Source: Heterobasidion occidentale | Taxonomy: Eukaryota; Basidiomycota; Agaricomycetes; Russulales; Bondarzewiaceae | Assembly: GCA_039111635.1 (NCBI GenBank) | Contig: JBCAQO010000035.1 | Coordinates: 1-55,942 of the forward strand | DNA: 55,942 nt | Direction of reading: 5' to 3' | Shown here: positions 11,838-22,761 of the stretch, piece by piece | Position numbering within the stretch: position 1 is the stretch's first letter | Layout: every line of letters starts with the position of its first letter | The notes under the pieces: generated by a model | Told to the model about the DNA's origin: nothing | The model's input: only the letters and a program-made list of their open reading frames with translations | The model's database searches: none | Program-made: the position numbers and the translations under genes

Positions 11838-12437
11838 TTACAGCGGCGGCCTGTCAGAGTGCGGCTCAGCGCCCGAGGAGGGCTCGTCGGGGCCGGTCAG
11901 CAAGGCGTGGCGCGAGCCGCTAGCTTCCGCACCGCTCTTCAAAGGGCGCGCGATTCGCGCGAAGGCGTCATCCCGCGTTGGCGCTGCGTGTCGCGCGCGC
12001 TGGCGTTCGCGTCGTCGACCGTCGTCGACATTCGGAGCGCGCCTGATCTCCTGCCTCGAACGCGGCGAGGGGCCGCTGTAGGATGGTCCGCAGTTTCTCT
12101 CCCCCTGCTCAATTGGCTCCACGCCCACGTCTACGCCCACGTTTGCAGACCCGTCCAGCGGGACGACGCGCGAAAAGGCGGCGAGCTGAGCGGCGGTGCT
12201 CGGAGAGGAGAGGAGGCCCTCGTCCAGGCCCGCCCCGAGCTCAGCCGCACCGCGTGCTTTGGAGCGCTGCGTACAAATAGAAGGCAACTCTGTCGGTGAG
12301 CCGCGATGGGGGTGGAGCGAGCGCATAAGTGTGGAGTCCCGTCTTGATAGATGGGTCTGGGTCTGGGTCTGGGTGGGAGCCGCCGACGCTGTCGATATGG
12401 CCAGTAGAATTACGAAGAGCGCTAGGGTAAATATCAT
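11838..12437 (-). CDS. Small secreted hypothetical protein
   Basis: A 199-codon frame starting at an ATG. It begins with a strong signal peptide (MIFTLALFVILLAISTASA, cleavage likely after ASA or nearby), followed by a QTQTQT segment and a polar, Arg/Pro/Ser/Gly-rich mature part with only two Cys. No known domain is recognised. A TATA-like CATATAAAG lies about 125 bases upstream on the same strand, which supports real transcription. The 3' half is GC-rich and low complexity, so the stop position or an unseen intron could change the C-terminus. Possibly a secreted effector-like or wall protein, but function is unknown. Confidence 0.5.
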   Translation of the reverse strand: MIFTLALFVILLAISTASAAPTQTQTQTHLSRRDSTLMRSLHPHRGSPTELPSICTQRSKARGAAELGAGLDEGLLSSPSTAAQLAAFSRVVPLDGSANVGVDVGVEPIEQGERNCGPSYSGPSPRSRQEIRRAPNVDDGRRRERQRARHAAPTRDDAFARIARPLKSGAEASGSRHALLTGPDEPSSGAEPHSDRPPL

Positions 12438-12559
12438 CGCGGAAAGGGAAGAACGAATGGATAGTGTTTGACAGGGAGAGGGAGGGTTTGGAATGAGAGC
12501 TGGGTCCGTGACACGCTAGGGGAGATGAACTTGAGAACAGGCGAGCGAGAGTCGACGAC

Positions 12560-12570
12560 TTTATATGGGA
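12560..12570 (-). promoter_or_regulatory. TATA-like box upstream of the small secreted protein
   Basis: Reads CATATAAAG on the minus strand, about 125 bases before the ATG at 12437. Position and match are seen; function is inferred. Confidence 0.4.
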
Positions 12571-13919
12571 GACTGCTGCTGGCTCAGAGCTGTAGAGCTC
12601 AGGGCGTGGAGGATACCTGGCCATGCGCGACGAGTCACGTTCGTGCAGGATTCAAGTCGCGCTCTGCCCAAGAGGCGGCTGGATCGACGTTTCAAAGATG
12701 TAAGTATGGCGTGGCCGTTCCAGGTAGGGTGTCCGCATTTTGGTCGCGTTGGAATAAGAATAGATTCACACATACCGGTAGTAGTATGCAGATGCGTGTA
12801 GCATAGACTCCGCGATCCCGGCTCACACGAGAAATCCCAAAGCCTGACAGTAGCTGTACTCGCTATGCATAAACCTAGGGGCGAGTAGAGGTCAGCGTGG
12901 CTCTCAATCGACCATAGTATACTTGGACTAGAGCCTAATTGACGCCTGAGGGAGAGAATCAGGATACACACAAGCAACTTGTATGGTTGTGAACTGCGTA
13001 ACTGATGGTATCAATGTGTAATTCCGGATCCCGCACTGTGACAGGACATCAATGCTTTCCAAAGTACGAGAAGCACACAAGGACAAGTCAAAGTGCATAC
13101 TGCGTCTTCGCACAACCTGACAGGGCAGTTCCTGGCCATCAAATTTGACAGAGCAAGTGCTTAGTGCGAATGAGTTGAATGTTGTCGACCACTGCCAAGG
13201 GCGTCATGAGTTTTCATGAGTCAAGGCAAAGTCTCCTGGATTGTATTTATTGAGCTCAAGAGAAACAGAAACGACCCGAAGGCCTCAATGGTTGTGTGAG
13301 CCGTTTGCGAAGGCGACCTGGCTGCGGGTTAATAGTCAGCCTGGAAGAGCCAAGACGTCATATTGATGGGGCCCGTAGTCTTCGGATTGACCGCAGCCTA
13401 CAATGTATGAAGTGAAGAGAAAATGTTCTTGGTATGATATCCGTAGAAGCAGTCGGAAAGTTCGTGCGATCAGGATACGAGGCGCAGTGAGGGCGGACAG
13501 GGAGAACTGAGATGGATAAACTTTAGGGTTAAGTACGTAATAAGTAACCCGACGAAAATTCGAAATGGCATGGATACGCAGCCAAATTTGGACAAAATTC
13601 CCACCCCCCCTCGCTCTGTCGTCTTGTTTCCTACGGGCGTCGTAGAGCGCTCTCTTCCTGGACCGACACCTGCAACCGCTGACTGGCATCTATCCAGCCG
13701 GTCAAGCGCCCTCGACGATTCGACGACGCACTAACGACGTTCGCAAGCATACCCTACATCTTATACCAGCCACCTAGTCCCCACGCGCGCTTCGCTTCGC
13801 TTCTCTTCTCTTTGTCTTGAGGATACCATCATCAGAGCTTGCCTTTGTCTCTTGGTTTTGCTGGCCAGCCTCCTCTGCCCTATCTCACATATCAAGCTTC
13901 TGCACCCCCACCCATCGTA
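12571..13919. other. Divergent intergenic region
   Basis: Separates the minus-strand secreted protein from the plus-strand xylulokinase. Frames here (up to 139 codons on the minus strand) lack any recognisable motif and I do not call them. Just before the xylulokinase ATG, about 13785-13820, is a pyrimidine-rich tract (TTCGCTTCTCTTCTC-like), a common core-promoter feature of fungal housekeeping genes. Confidence 0.4.
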
Positions 13920-16900
13920 ATGCCTGCACCAGCCAAGAGCGGTCAGGCGCTCTTCCTCGGGCTCGAACTCGCCACAGACCAGTTGCGTGCGTCCATAGTG
14001 GACGAGAACTTAGAGTTGGTCGGCGTAGAGGCGGTTGATTTTGATGTAGAGCTACCGGAGTACCAGTGAGTAGCCCCATGTTATATCTCCTGCTTGGCAG
14101 CGTTCCCCTTGCCCCATCCTGCCAGCTGGCATACCAATGGCGTGTATGGCGTCTGAAGCGCGTGCTGACGTTTCCTCAGGACTCAGGGTGGGATATTTAC
14201 GACGCCAGGCGATGCCTATACCACGCCCGTGGATATGTGGGTCAAGGCCCTAGGTGAGCACCTTTGCACGGAACCAAATTTTTTTCGATTATACCGGCGG
14301 TAGACAGTTACTAATTTTGTCCGCCTTTTTTTGATCGCCAATCTTGATTCTTCTTCCCCTTGTCACGTCGTCCTGGCCGCGTTCGCTCCTCCCACACCCC
14401 CATTCTTCGTCTGTGACGGCACAGACTTTCTACTCGAGAAAGTGAGCAGGAATTACGAAGTCGGTCGCATCAAGTCAATAGGCGGGGCTGCTCAGGTGAG
14501 ATTTACTTCCGTTTCTGCGCCACTCCTCTGGGCTCTGTGTCACGGGTGTCACGGGTGTCATCCTAGTGGTGACCAGCTGCGTGGCGTGCACTGCCTCCTA
14601 CTTGGGCCTTGGCCATCGCATCTCCAACATGCTGTACTGGCTCTGCTACCACGAGTAGTTGAGATAGCCGAAAGACTTGCCTTCAGGGTTGTTAAACATT
14701 GCCAGGGCTGAGCGCGCTTGATGCATCGTATCGCAATTTTCTCGTTTATCAATGTCTCAAGCGTAGTAAACATACTCACCTTTCCTTTGTTTGTCCAAGA
14801 CTGCCTTAGTTTGGTGGAAATCCGCTCCAATACCGTCTTTCCCACCATTGAACTCGCGGCTTCCTCTCCATTCACAACTATCCCCTAATGCATTTTCTCT
14901 ACCTAATACTCCCGTCGCAAGACACCTTTTCACACTCGCATGCGTTGAGCCTCGAAGCAGCGCTTGGCGGGCCGGACCATATGGCAGGCTCGTGTAGGGA
15001 CCAGCGCACACGCATCGCTTGTTGCCGCACAACTGCTTCGTGTGCGCGAGACTTCGCCAGAGGTATGGGCACGCACGGGACGGGTCCAGGTGGCCTCTGC
15101 TTTCCTTGCCAGCTTGATCACAGGCGCCTGGGTCGGCATGAGCGAAGCAGAAGCTTGCGGGACCGGGATGTGGCGGTATGCCATGGGCGGACAGGGCCAG
15201 TGGGACGATGAGGTCCTTGAATACATTGCAGGCGGAGGCAGAGACGAGGCGCTTCGCCTCCGCAGCTGGCTCGGAGACGTCGACACTTCGGGCGGTGGCC
15301 GCCGTATTGCGAATGTCTCCAGGTACCTCGCTGAGCGTTACGGGTTTGAGCCTGGTGAGCACCATCGACGTTGACCGACCCTCGAGTCTGATTGGATTCT
15401 GTAGACACGATGGTTGCTTCATTCACGTCGGACTATTTGTCAACCTATCTTTCTCTTTGCCCTTCACCCTCGGATGCCGTGCTCTCATTTGGTCCAATGG
15501 ATTTCTTGCTTACGAGTGCACCGCACTATCTCCCCACGCGCCTTTACAGCGTATACCCACACCCTGCACAGGATCCGAGCGAAAAACGAAAATATATTGT
15601 CATGCTGACAAGCCGGTGAGTCGGGCCTATATATATGCGATCGACGCGAGGCTCAGACATCGCACAGAAACGCAGACGTTCCCAGGGCGCTCGTACGTGA
15701 CATGTATACCAAAAGCTGGAGTGCTTTCGACCGCCTAGTCTCGGTTGTACCTCCGGGAGGTTCCATTGGGTCGGTGCTGCCTCACATTGACTTCAGGCGA
15801 TCTCTGTTCTGACATCCAGCTTAGTCTTGATGACAAGCTATTCAGCTTCTGGCTCCTACAAGGAGACAGCTATCCCTTATCCCACGTCAAAGGCATCTTC
15901 CGTTTCGAGACTGGCATCAAGGTCAACGAATTCCGCGATCTGCGCGCCAACCCTCGCTGCCTTGTTGAAAGTCAGGTACTTTCTTTCCGCGTCCGGTGGT
16001 CAAGAATGGTCGCAACCGGTGTCCTTGGAGCTGCAGCTGGCCGCTCCCGAGGCAGCAATTTCATGGCTGCCGCGGCTAGCTCCACCGCTTCTCCTGGACC
16101 AGGCAGCAGTCAGACCGGACGCACGGCCGCTCCCGTCGCTCCCGCAGCAGCTACAGCGATCGGTCTCTCTTTTGACCCGTATGATTATCAAACACTTCCA
16201 GGACGGATCCTCACCACAGGTGCCGCCATCAACTTCCCTTCTGTCGCAGCTCTGGTGGGCGATGTCTTTAACGCGCCGGTGTTCATCCCGACAACCCAGC
16301 TGGACTCGGCGCAGGTAGTCCCGCATCGCAACGCTCCGGCTGCTGGCTTCCCGGGCCGTGCGGCATTAGGAGGCGCGTACGTTGCTCGGTGGGTATGGGG
16401 GAAGGAGAGGGTGCCGGCGCAGGGAGAGGCAGCTTCGAAGAGGAGGTGAGGCGGCTCATGGGCAAGAGATGGGTTGCAAGCGGCGGTGTGCCCATGAGGA
16501 CGAGCGTGAATGCGCCTGTGGTCGGCCCCGCCCCTGCCGCGGGCACTGCAGGCTCGGGTACAAGCACGCCCTACGGGCATGGCCATGCCCTGCGAGCGGG
16601 ATTCGGATCTACGGTGTTTGCGGAAGAAGATGAAGACGCACTCGAGGAGCTCGAGAGGATGGGCATGGCGGAGGGCGCTATTTTTGGGGTGCAGGGAGGA
16701 CAGTTTGACGAGGCGGGCAGGACGAGGACAATCACGGGGAGCACGAACACGACCGCGACGAGCAGCACCGGTTCGGTCCAGCAGCCCTCTACAGCATTTA
16801 CCACGCCCGATCTCGGCACGGCTGTCCCTGGCACCCCGGGCGAAAACGGGTCGGCTCCTGCGGCTGCGACGGGGGCAACCGTGCTGGCCCCCGTAGTGGC

Positions 16901-17039
16901 GCTGCCGACGAGTGAGGCGGAGATGCAGCTGGGGTTGGGCAAGGTCGCCGAGGCGGATGTGGACGCGTTCATGGGCTACGCAGCCATCGTGCCCGAGTAC
17001 TGCCGCCTCGAGGGGATGCTAGTCAAGGCGCTCGTGTGA
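13920..17039 (+). CDS. D-xylulose kinase (xylulokinase, FGGY family)
   Basis: Phosphorylates D-xylulose to xylulose 5-phosphate, feeding pentoses into the pentose phosphate pathway in the cytosol. Exons: 13920-14065, 14180-14253, 14425-14495, 14800-15354, 15405-15615, 15668-about 15773 and about 15820-17039. The N-terminus has the FGGY phosphate-binding start (LFLGLELATDQLRASIVDE). IKSIGGAAQ, ALVWWKS, EAALGGPDHMA, ARVGTSAHASLVAAQLL, LDDKLFSFWLLQGDSYP and VKGIFRFETGIKVNEFRDLR follow, and the protein ends AAIVPEYCRLEGMLVKALV. The total of about 790 residues exceeds the usual 550-620 because of Ala/Gly/Ser/Thr-rich insertions after about residue 420. The frame slips by one base near 14911-14913, 14997-14998 and 16409-16411. 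The exon 6/7 join is uncertain. The ATG at 13920 is the first that gives the conserved N-terminus. Confidence 0.88.
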
Positions 17040-17192
17040 GCGGGATAGTTTATCTCCCCGACTCTGCCTCTGTCGTTCTCAGTCTGTGATTTGCTTTGCG
17101 GTGGGCGGGCTGTTAGTTTTTCTCCTTCTCTCGTCTATTGTGTTGGCAGCATTATCTTGCACTCGATATTTATGGATTTGCTCTCGGAAAGC

Positions 17193-17198
17193 AATAAA
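17193..17198 (+). terminator. Poly(A) signal of the xylulokinase gene
   Basis: AATAAA about 155 bases after the stop codon at 17039, a plausible cleavage/polyadenylation signal. The motif is seen; use is inferred. Confidence 0.45.
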
Positions 17199-17929
17199 AG
17201 GTGAGGGGTTTGTGGAGGATAAAAAATGTGGTCGGATGTCATGCCATGTATCTGTACCATATGCCATATAGTAGGGGTCGTGCTGGTAGGGTCCATCTCA
17301 GGTTTCTTGCACGGTATGTTACTGTGATATACAATGCACATGTGGATATTCTTTCTATGCACGACATCGAACCTGCTCCTCCTCTATCCGGAAGCCGGCC
17401 CGTGTCTTTCTGGTGTCTAAACCTTCTCCAGACCTGCATCGAGCATCACTCCCTCTTGACAAGATGCTGACGGGGTTTGAGGCTAGATCTCTTCTCGCCT
17501 CGGTATGACACTATCATATCTTCGACTCTTCGCTCACCATCACCTTTCACCTTCGGTATACGTAGAGCTTTGGCACTTCGGTCAACGGATATGTAAATGC
17601 TAGCGTCCAGTCGCCAGCTTCGACGTAAATACGCCTTCTGTACCTGCTAGTCACAAGCCAGCGCAAGTCCCACCTTGGGGACTGAGGTTCCTGGGCAATG
17701 GAGCAGGTGCGTCACTCTCTGCCCAGATCTCAAGCACTCCCTCCTAAACTACTCCTAAACTTGACTCCTTGACATAACCGCTTCCAGTGGTTCTTGGCGA
17801 CACTTGCCGCGACACCTCGCTAATAGCTGAGCTCCTAAATGAGCTCATTCGATGACGAAGGGCTCCTCACTGGGTCTCGAAAGTCCTCGGCTTCTACCGT
17901 CCTACCGATCGATTCTGTATCTCGGGAAG
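17199..17929. other. Intergenic region
   Basis: No supportable gene is visible. It holds the far 3' side of xylulokinase and the promoter side of the lectin gene at 17976. Confidence 0.45.
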
Positions 17930-17937
17930 TATTTAAA
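17930..17937 (+). promoter_or_regulatory. TATA-like box of the lectin gene
   Basis: TATTTAAA lies 46 bases before the lectin ATG at 17976. If used, the 5' leader would be very short. Confidence 0.35.
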
Positions 17938-17975
17938 CCTAGCGCACCGGGTGGACAGTTAACCATCGTTTCGTT

Positions 17976-18617
17976 ATGTCTATCCAAGAAGGAGCCACTT
18001 ACACCCTCATCAACATCAAGAGTCAGACCGCTCTTGACCTCTCTGGCGGTGACGGCAAGTCTATCATCGGCTTTGGATTTCATGGACAAGGCAACCAGCA
18101 GGTCAGCTGCCAATCCCATTGCCATCGTTGACGACACGTTGGTCTTGACTGAGGGCTGACTTGAATTGTTCGGCAGTGGGTTCTCTCCAAGGGTAGCTCT
18201 GGAGGTTGGGTCTTCCGCTCCGTAGCTACAGGAAAGTACCTCGACATCGAGGGAGCTGCTGGAGACGGCACCCCTGTCATCGCCTCCAACTGCTCTCGAG
18301 AGTGGGACATCTGGCCCGATGAGGACAACAGCAATGCTTTCAGGTCAGCCATCAGTCCTCCTTTCGACGCCCAGCGTCATCTCCACTGGTATTGTACTCA
18401 CGCATGCCGTTTGTTTTTCAGGGTTTATCCCAGGCACTTCCTTCAACGTTGACATGTCCGACCACGGGAACTCGACTCCCGGCACGCCCGTGACCCTGTG
18501 GGGAAAGTGGAAGGGCACCAACCAAATTTGGGAGTTCAAGCGTGGTAAGTACTCCACTCGAACCGATCGTCTATCTGCGCCGTGAACGAGACTGATTCGG
18601 TCACTCCAACAGTATAA
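17976..18617 (+). CDS. Ricin-B-fold (beta-trefoil) lectin, fungal CNL-like
   Basis: Exons 17976-18101, 18177-18343, 18422-18544 and a two-base-plus-stop last exon at 18613-18617, about 139 residues. There is no signal peptide, as usual for cytoplasmic mushroom lectins. Seen in order: EGATYTLINIKSQTALDLSG, a QQW motif formed across the first intron (the Q-x-W hallmark of the trefoil), SVATGKYLDIEG, REWDIWP, PGTSFNVDMSDHG and NQIWEF. This matches mushroom ricin-B-like agglutinins that bind glycans and often deter fungivores; there is no toxic enzyme chain. At 18421-18423 three G occur where two would keep the frame after splicing, giving ...AFR then FIPGTSF. A poly(A) signal follows at 18652. 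The next gene carries a related fold, so the two may be paralogous. Confidence 0.8.
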
Positions 18618-18651
18618 ATCCGTCGCGGATCGATGCGTGATGTCGAAATGA

Positions 18652-18657
18652 AATAAA
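18652..18657 (+). terminator. Poly(A) signal of the lectin gene
   Basis: AATAAA 35 bases after the lectin stop codon. Confidence 0.45.
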
Positions 18658-19271
18658 GGGGGTGAAGCTCGAGATCCGTCTGTACTTAGGATACGCGCGT
18701 TTGACGTGTTGGAATGTACATTGTTTTGACGTATCCAAACTTCAAGCGAGCCGATGCAGTCATTGAGAAATTGTAGACAGGCGGAGTAAGCCACTGCATT
18801 CGGAGATTTGAACTTCTGGGGTGGAGATATTTGGGGCTGATGCTGCCGTCGTAGCAAATAATAGTTTGCTGCATCAGCAATGAGGTTGTCGGCACTGCCC
18901 GCGGGTGCTGCTGTTCGTCCCGCTGCGTCATGTTCAACCTCGAGGCAACGAAGTCCGTGAATAGAACCTTCATCAAACCCTAGCCGATCACAGAACGTGA
19001 GCAAGATGACGCTATGCAGAGCACGGTCGCAGCCCGGCATCGTGTTAACGGTATGTATACGCACCAGAAACGGGCTGCGTAACATCCACTACCGCACACA
19101 AGCAGCAGCATCAGCACCACAAGCCCACGCTCAACACTCGCGGCACACAGCCATGAGTATGGATACAAAATAAGCACACCAGCACATCAGCACCCTCGTC
19201 TCGTCCTTAGAACCTTCATCACTTCTTCTATCCCCAACTCTTCGCTCTCACACCTACCGTCTCATAATATT

Positions 19272-21294
19272 ATGGGGAACACTCCAAGCCAGAGGCGCGA
19301 ATCTCCTTTCGGGTCCAAGCCCTCAAGTATGCGCAGCCTGCCGCCGCAGCTGGGCGACTTGATGCCAGGCGAGTTGGCGCAGACACCGAGAGAGGAGATG
19401 GAAGGTATTTTGGCGGCGAAAGGGCTCTTGGGAATATTGGGGACAGAGACGCCGAGAACAGACATGAAGTCTACAGGGCACGTGAACAGCGAAGGGAGGG
19501 GAATGGATCAGAGGGAGGGCGAGAGAAGGACCGAGCGCATCGCGAGCAGTGCTAACGAGAATCCGGTCGAGCCAGAGCGACAGGAGGACCACCATATGGA
19601 GACGCACGCTGGAGACACCAAGGCGGAGGCACGAACGGAGGAGGATGTACATCAGGCAGAGCAGGAGCGAGACGTCGTATCAGGGAAGAGTGAGGTTGGA
19701 GCTCATGAGGCGCATGTCGAAGCCATTCCGCTGAACACAGAGAGGATACCCCGGAAGTTGGAGCCCATCGAGGAGGAAAAGGAGTTCGGAAGAGTGCGTA
19801 CAGAAGAACTGAAAGCCGAGGAGGACTGGAGGCAGTCCGGAGCACTCGATGACGAGACGCCGCTCAAGACGCTTATCAACGAGATAGTCCAAGCTAGGCA
19901 AGAGGAAAATAACAAGTCTGACATCGGTGAGCCTGAGAATGCCCTCATGCGAGAAGAATGCTGAATGTCTTTCTTGAGACAGAAGGACACGAGAATTGGT
20001 TAGAAGACATCGCCAGCAACCTCCCAAGTCGCGCAATGGAACAGCTGAACCGCGTCAGGGAACGTTACTCTGCGCACTTTACGATGTCTTCTCCTATTCA
20101 GGATGCTTCGTTTCTGCCAACCCATAATGAGGCGCAAGGCGGGGAGCAAGAATCGCCGATCACTCATGGTGAGAGCCTGGAGATAATCCGAATCGTAGCT
20201 TGCATGCTCACGCTTTGTGATAGAACGACCTGAGAGCCGCTTGGATGATGAGGACTACCCCCGAAGGCGCTTCGAGGAGCAGTTGACGCCTGTCAACGAA
20301 AGGGCTATTGTCGAGTACCGAATGCCGTCCCCCATACATGATGCTTCTCCCAAGCATCAGGAATCTCCCCTGCAGATCCAAAGCAATGTGTACGACGGCG
20401 AGCAAGAATCGCCGTACTATCGAGACGTCGAAGAGGGATCGCAACTCTCATTTCCGCTCTTAAAGCCCATCGCTATTCCACCCGCTCCAGACTATCAATC
20501 GCTGCCGACACCGAGATCAAATCACATGCCTCCTAGGTTGATGTCTGGCGTGTACGTCATGACGGACGCAATTTGGGGTACGGCACTGGACCTCCATGGA
20601 GGTGACAACAGGTCGGCCATTGCGTATGATATGCATGGCGGGGAGAACCAGCAGGTGCGCGACCTTTCCGTTTTATCGACAGTATTTTCCTCGTCACTGA
20701 CTGCGACCATAGTGGGAATTTTCGTCTCTTGGTTCTGGATATGCCATCAAAAACATGCGCAATGGATCGTATCTGAGCATCGATGGGAGACTGGAGGCAG
20801 GCGTCCCGATCGTCGCGATCCCTTATCGGGTGAGTTGGGATGTTGAGATCGTGGAGATCCCGGGCACGGAGAACGAAGATGAAGACGAAGCCCTTGTGAG
20901 GTAAGAGATATATCCTGCTCGAAGCATGAGCTCGTCCTGATTAGTATCTTTCTTTCACAGAATCTGCTGGCCGTACACAGATCTGGTATTCTCGTTCCAA
21001 AACGCAGCAGCAGGAACGCAGGTCAGTCAAACCCAATCGTTCCAGTCCAATGTAGACAATGCTCACCTTATTTTCCAGGCCATACTTGCTGAGCAAGGAT
21101 CGGCTAGTAGCTGGCACTGGCGGCTACGTCCGTACGCTGGCACGCCCCCTGCAGCATCACGTCAAAAAATCAAGACCTTCGACAGCAGAGAGGAGACTGA
21201 CGGAAAATTCAAGACAGTAACGATGACCACGACGACCACGACCACGACTGTTACGACTGTGACGAGAGTGACATCAATGAGGAGCGAAATATAG
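19272..21294 (+). CDS. Two-part protein: acidic disordered N-terminus plus ricin-B-like trefoil
   Basis: Six exons (19272-19926, 19983-20168, 20224-20654, 20713-20900, 20961-21021, 21079-21294) join in one frame to 578 residues, with introns of 55-60 nt and no frame slips. Residues 1 to about 380 are highly charged (Glu, Arg, Asp), without domain signature, and probably disordered. They include a twice-seen GEQESP motif and MPSPIHDASP / MSSPIQDAS repeats. From about 385 the sequence turns into a trefoil lectin fold: SGVYVMTDAIWGTALDLHG, then QQWEFSS made across an intron (Q-x-W), NMRNGSYLSIDG, VSWDVEIVEIPG and SSWHWRLRP. The end is a Thr-rich tail with alternating T and V. The intron at the QQ/W junction sits at the same place as in the upstream lectin, pointing to shared ancestry. 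It is probably a cytoplasmic glycan-binding scaffold; function is unknown. Confidence 0.75.
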
Positions 21295-21860
21295 GCCCAA
21301 CAATAACAAGAGTGGACTCACATCCTTGTGCAATGATGGCCTCGCATTTCATGGCTGGCTTCATGGACGTGATATCTTTAAATTATTGGCTCCTTGATGT
21401 TCGAACCGAGCGATGCGATAGGCGTCGTGATATGCAATAGTTTGTCGACGTCTAGCATAGGAGTTCAATCAGTGAACGATAGACTTGTTTATGCTTTCAA
21501 GTACCACGGTGACTCGATGGCGCAGACGAAGTCGTGTAGTAGCAACTTGCAAAATGGTCATGCATGTTACTCTATTGACTCGTCGGGAACACGGAAGCTT
21601 ACCATGAAGAATTTGAAGAACCTTGGAGATGTGAATGGTGCGGCATTCTAGAGAAGGGGCTGCGCAGGGGTGTGCTGCTGCGGCAATGAACTGCATCGGG
21701 AAAATTACTTGGTACTGATTTTCCCTGTCGGAGTTGGTCAAGTGGTGACATATAGTCACGGCTTGGAAAGCCTTTTTCTACCTTTGTATAGTCTGATCAA
21801 GTATTCACCAGAAATTTACAAAAAGAGAAGCAAGATAAGACTGAAATAGATTCTGCAATC
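21295..21860. other. Intergenic region
   Basis: A short frame of about 84 codons (21397-21651, plus) starts with an ATG but has no recognisable features, and I do not call it. Nothing else is supportable. Confidence 0.4.
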
Positions 21861-22100
21861 CATGACCAGAAAGATGAATTATAGCCGAAATCTTACCAGG
21901 CATTGTCATATGTTCAAATAGCGATAACGACTGAGCGTGATCTTGAAATCCATGACCAGAAAGATGAATTATAGTCGAAATCTTACCAGGCATTGTCATA
22001 TGTTCAAATAGCAATGACAACCGAGCATGATCTTGCAGTCCATGACCAGAAGCATGAATTATAGGTGAATTTTTACCAGGCATTGTCATATGTCAACGCA
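21861..22100. repeat. 90-bp tandem repeat, about 2.7 copies
   Basis: Copies begin at 21861, 21951 and 22041 with CATGACCAGAA and share ATGAATTATAG and TTACCAGGCATTGTCATATG. The period is exactly 90, so the minus strand stays open and would encode a 30-residue repeat (containing HMTMPGK and IIHLSGHG). The third copy is the most diverged. It lies just beyond the 3' end of the four-exon orphan gene on the minus strand. Confidence 0.85.
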
Positions 22101-22199
22101 TGATCAAGAAATAGTTAGTGTACAGCGCATGACCAAGAAGTAAATAGAGTACAACGACAATCAGATTGTAGGGACGACTTGGATGGGAAGACGTGACAT

Positions 22200-22761
22200 T
22201 TAGGCGTTCTTTTCAACGAAGACGATTGGCACCCAGAGACCACGATCGTTGGGGATATGCAAGGATGCCCATCGATCCTTTCCCCCTTTCCTGATGCGCA
22301 AACGCCGTCCGTCCTTCGCGTATACGCGCACCTGGACGTGTTCTACTTCATCGTCCGACGTATGCATAGTGGACCTAAGGAGAGAGCACTATGAAAGAGA
22401 ATCAAACAGCGAGTGAAATCCAAACTCACCGAATGCACACGGCTCCTACATCGCGTAGGGCTTCGGGCCCAGCGTGGCGGAGAAACTCTCGGACAAGTGA
22501 CTCTACCCTTGACTTCTCCTCCGCGTTCGCGCTATAGTGTTCCGAAAACGCCCACGAGACTGTCGGTTCCGATGCACGCTCTTTCCGCAGCGTCAGCACG
22601 CGCCTAGTACCAGCGGTTTCACTCCATGGTCCAGTGAAAACGAGAGATGCTCACCTCGAGCGAGTGTTTCTAACAAGCGTGATCGTTAGCGACGCTAGCG
22701 CAGAACACAGCGTGCTGTGTGCTCACCTTGTCCCCCTCCTTCCCTTATGATAGCGTGTCAT
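22200..22761 (-). CDS. Four-exon orphan protein with a 15-nt exon
   Basis: Exons 22761-22727 (35 nt), 22669-22655 (15 nt), 22603-22430 (174 nt) and 22374-22200 (175 nt) join in frame to 132 residues. The three introns are 57, 51 and 55 nt, each with a GTGAG donor and TAG acceptor. The protein starts very basic (MTRYHKGRRGTRNTRSRR), possibly nuclear or nucleic-acid binding. A mixed helical segment (VESLVREFLRHAGPEALRDV) follows, then a beta-rich part (VQVRVYAKDGRRLRI, WASLHIPNDRGLWVPIVF) and an end at KNA. I recognise no family. Splice signals, intron sizes and frame agree so well that a real gene is likely even though no single frame exceeds about 60 codons. Confidence 0.65.

Noticed and set aside
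12561..12977. Minus-strand frame of 139 codons
   Set aside because: No domain, no good splice context, and it overlaps the likely promoter of the secreted protein gene.
17976..21294. Possible ricin-like toxin
   Set aside because: Only the carbohydrate-binding trefoil fold is seen; no ribosome-inactivating enzyme domain is present in either gene.
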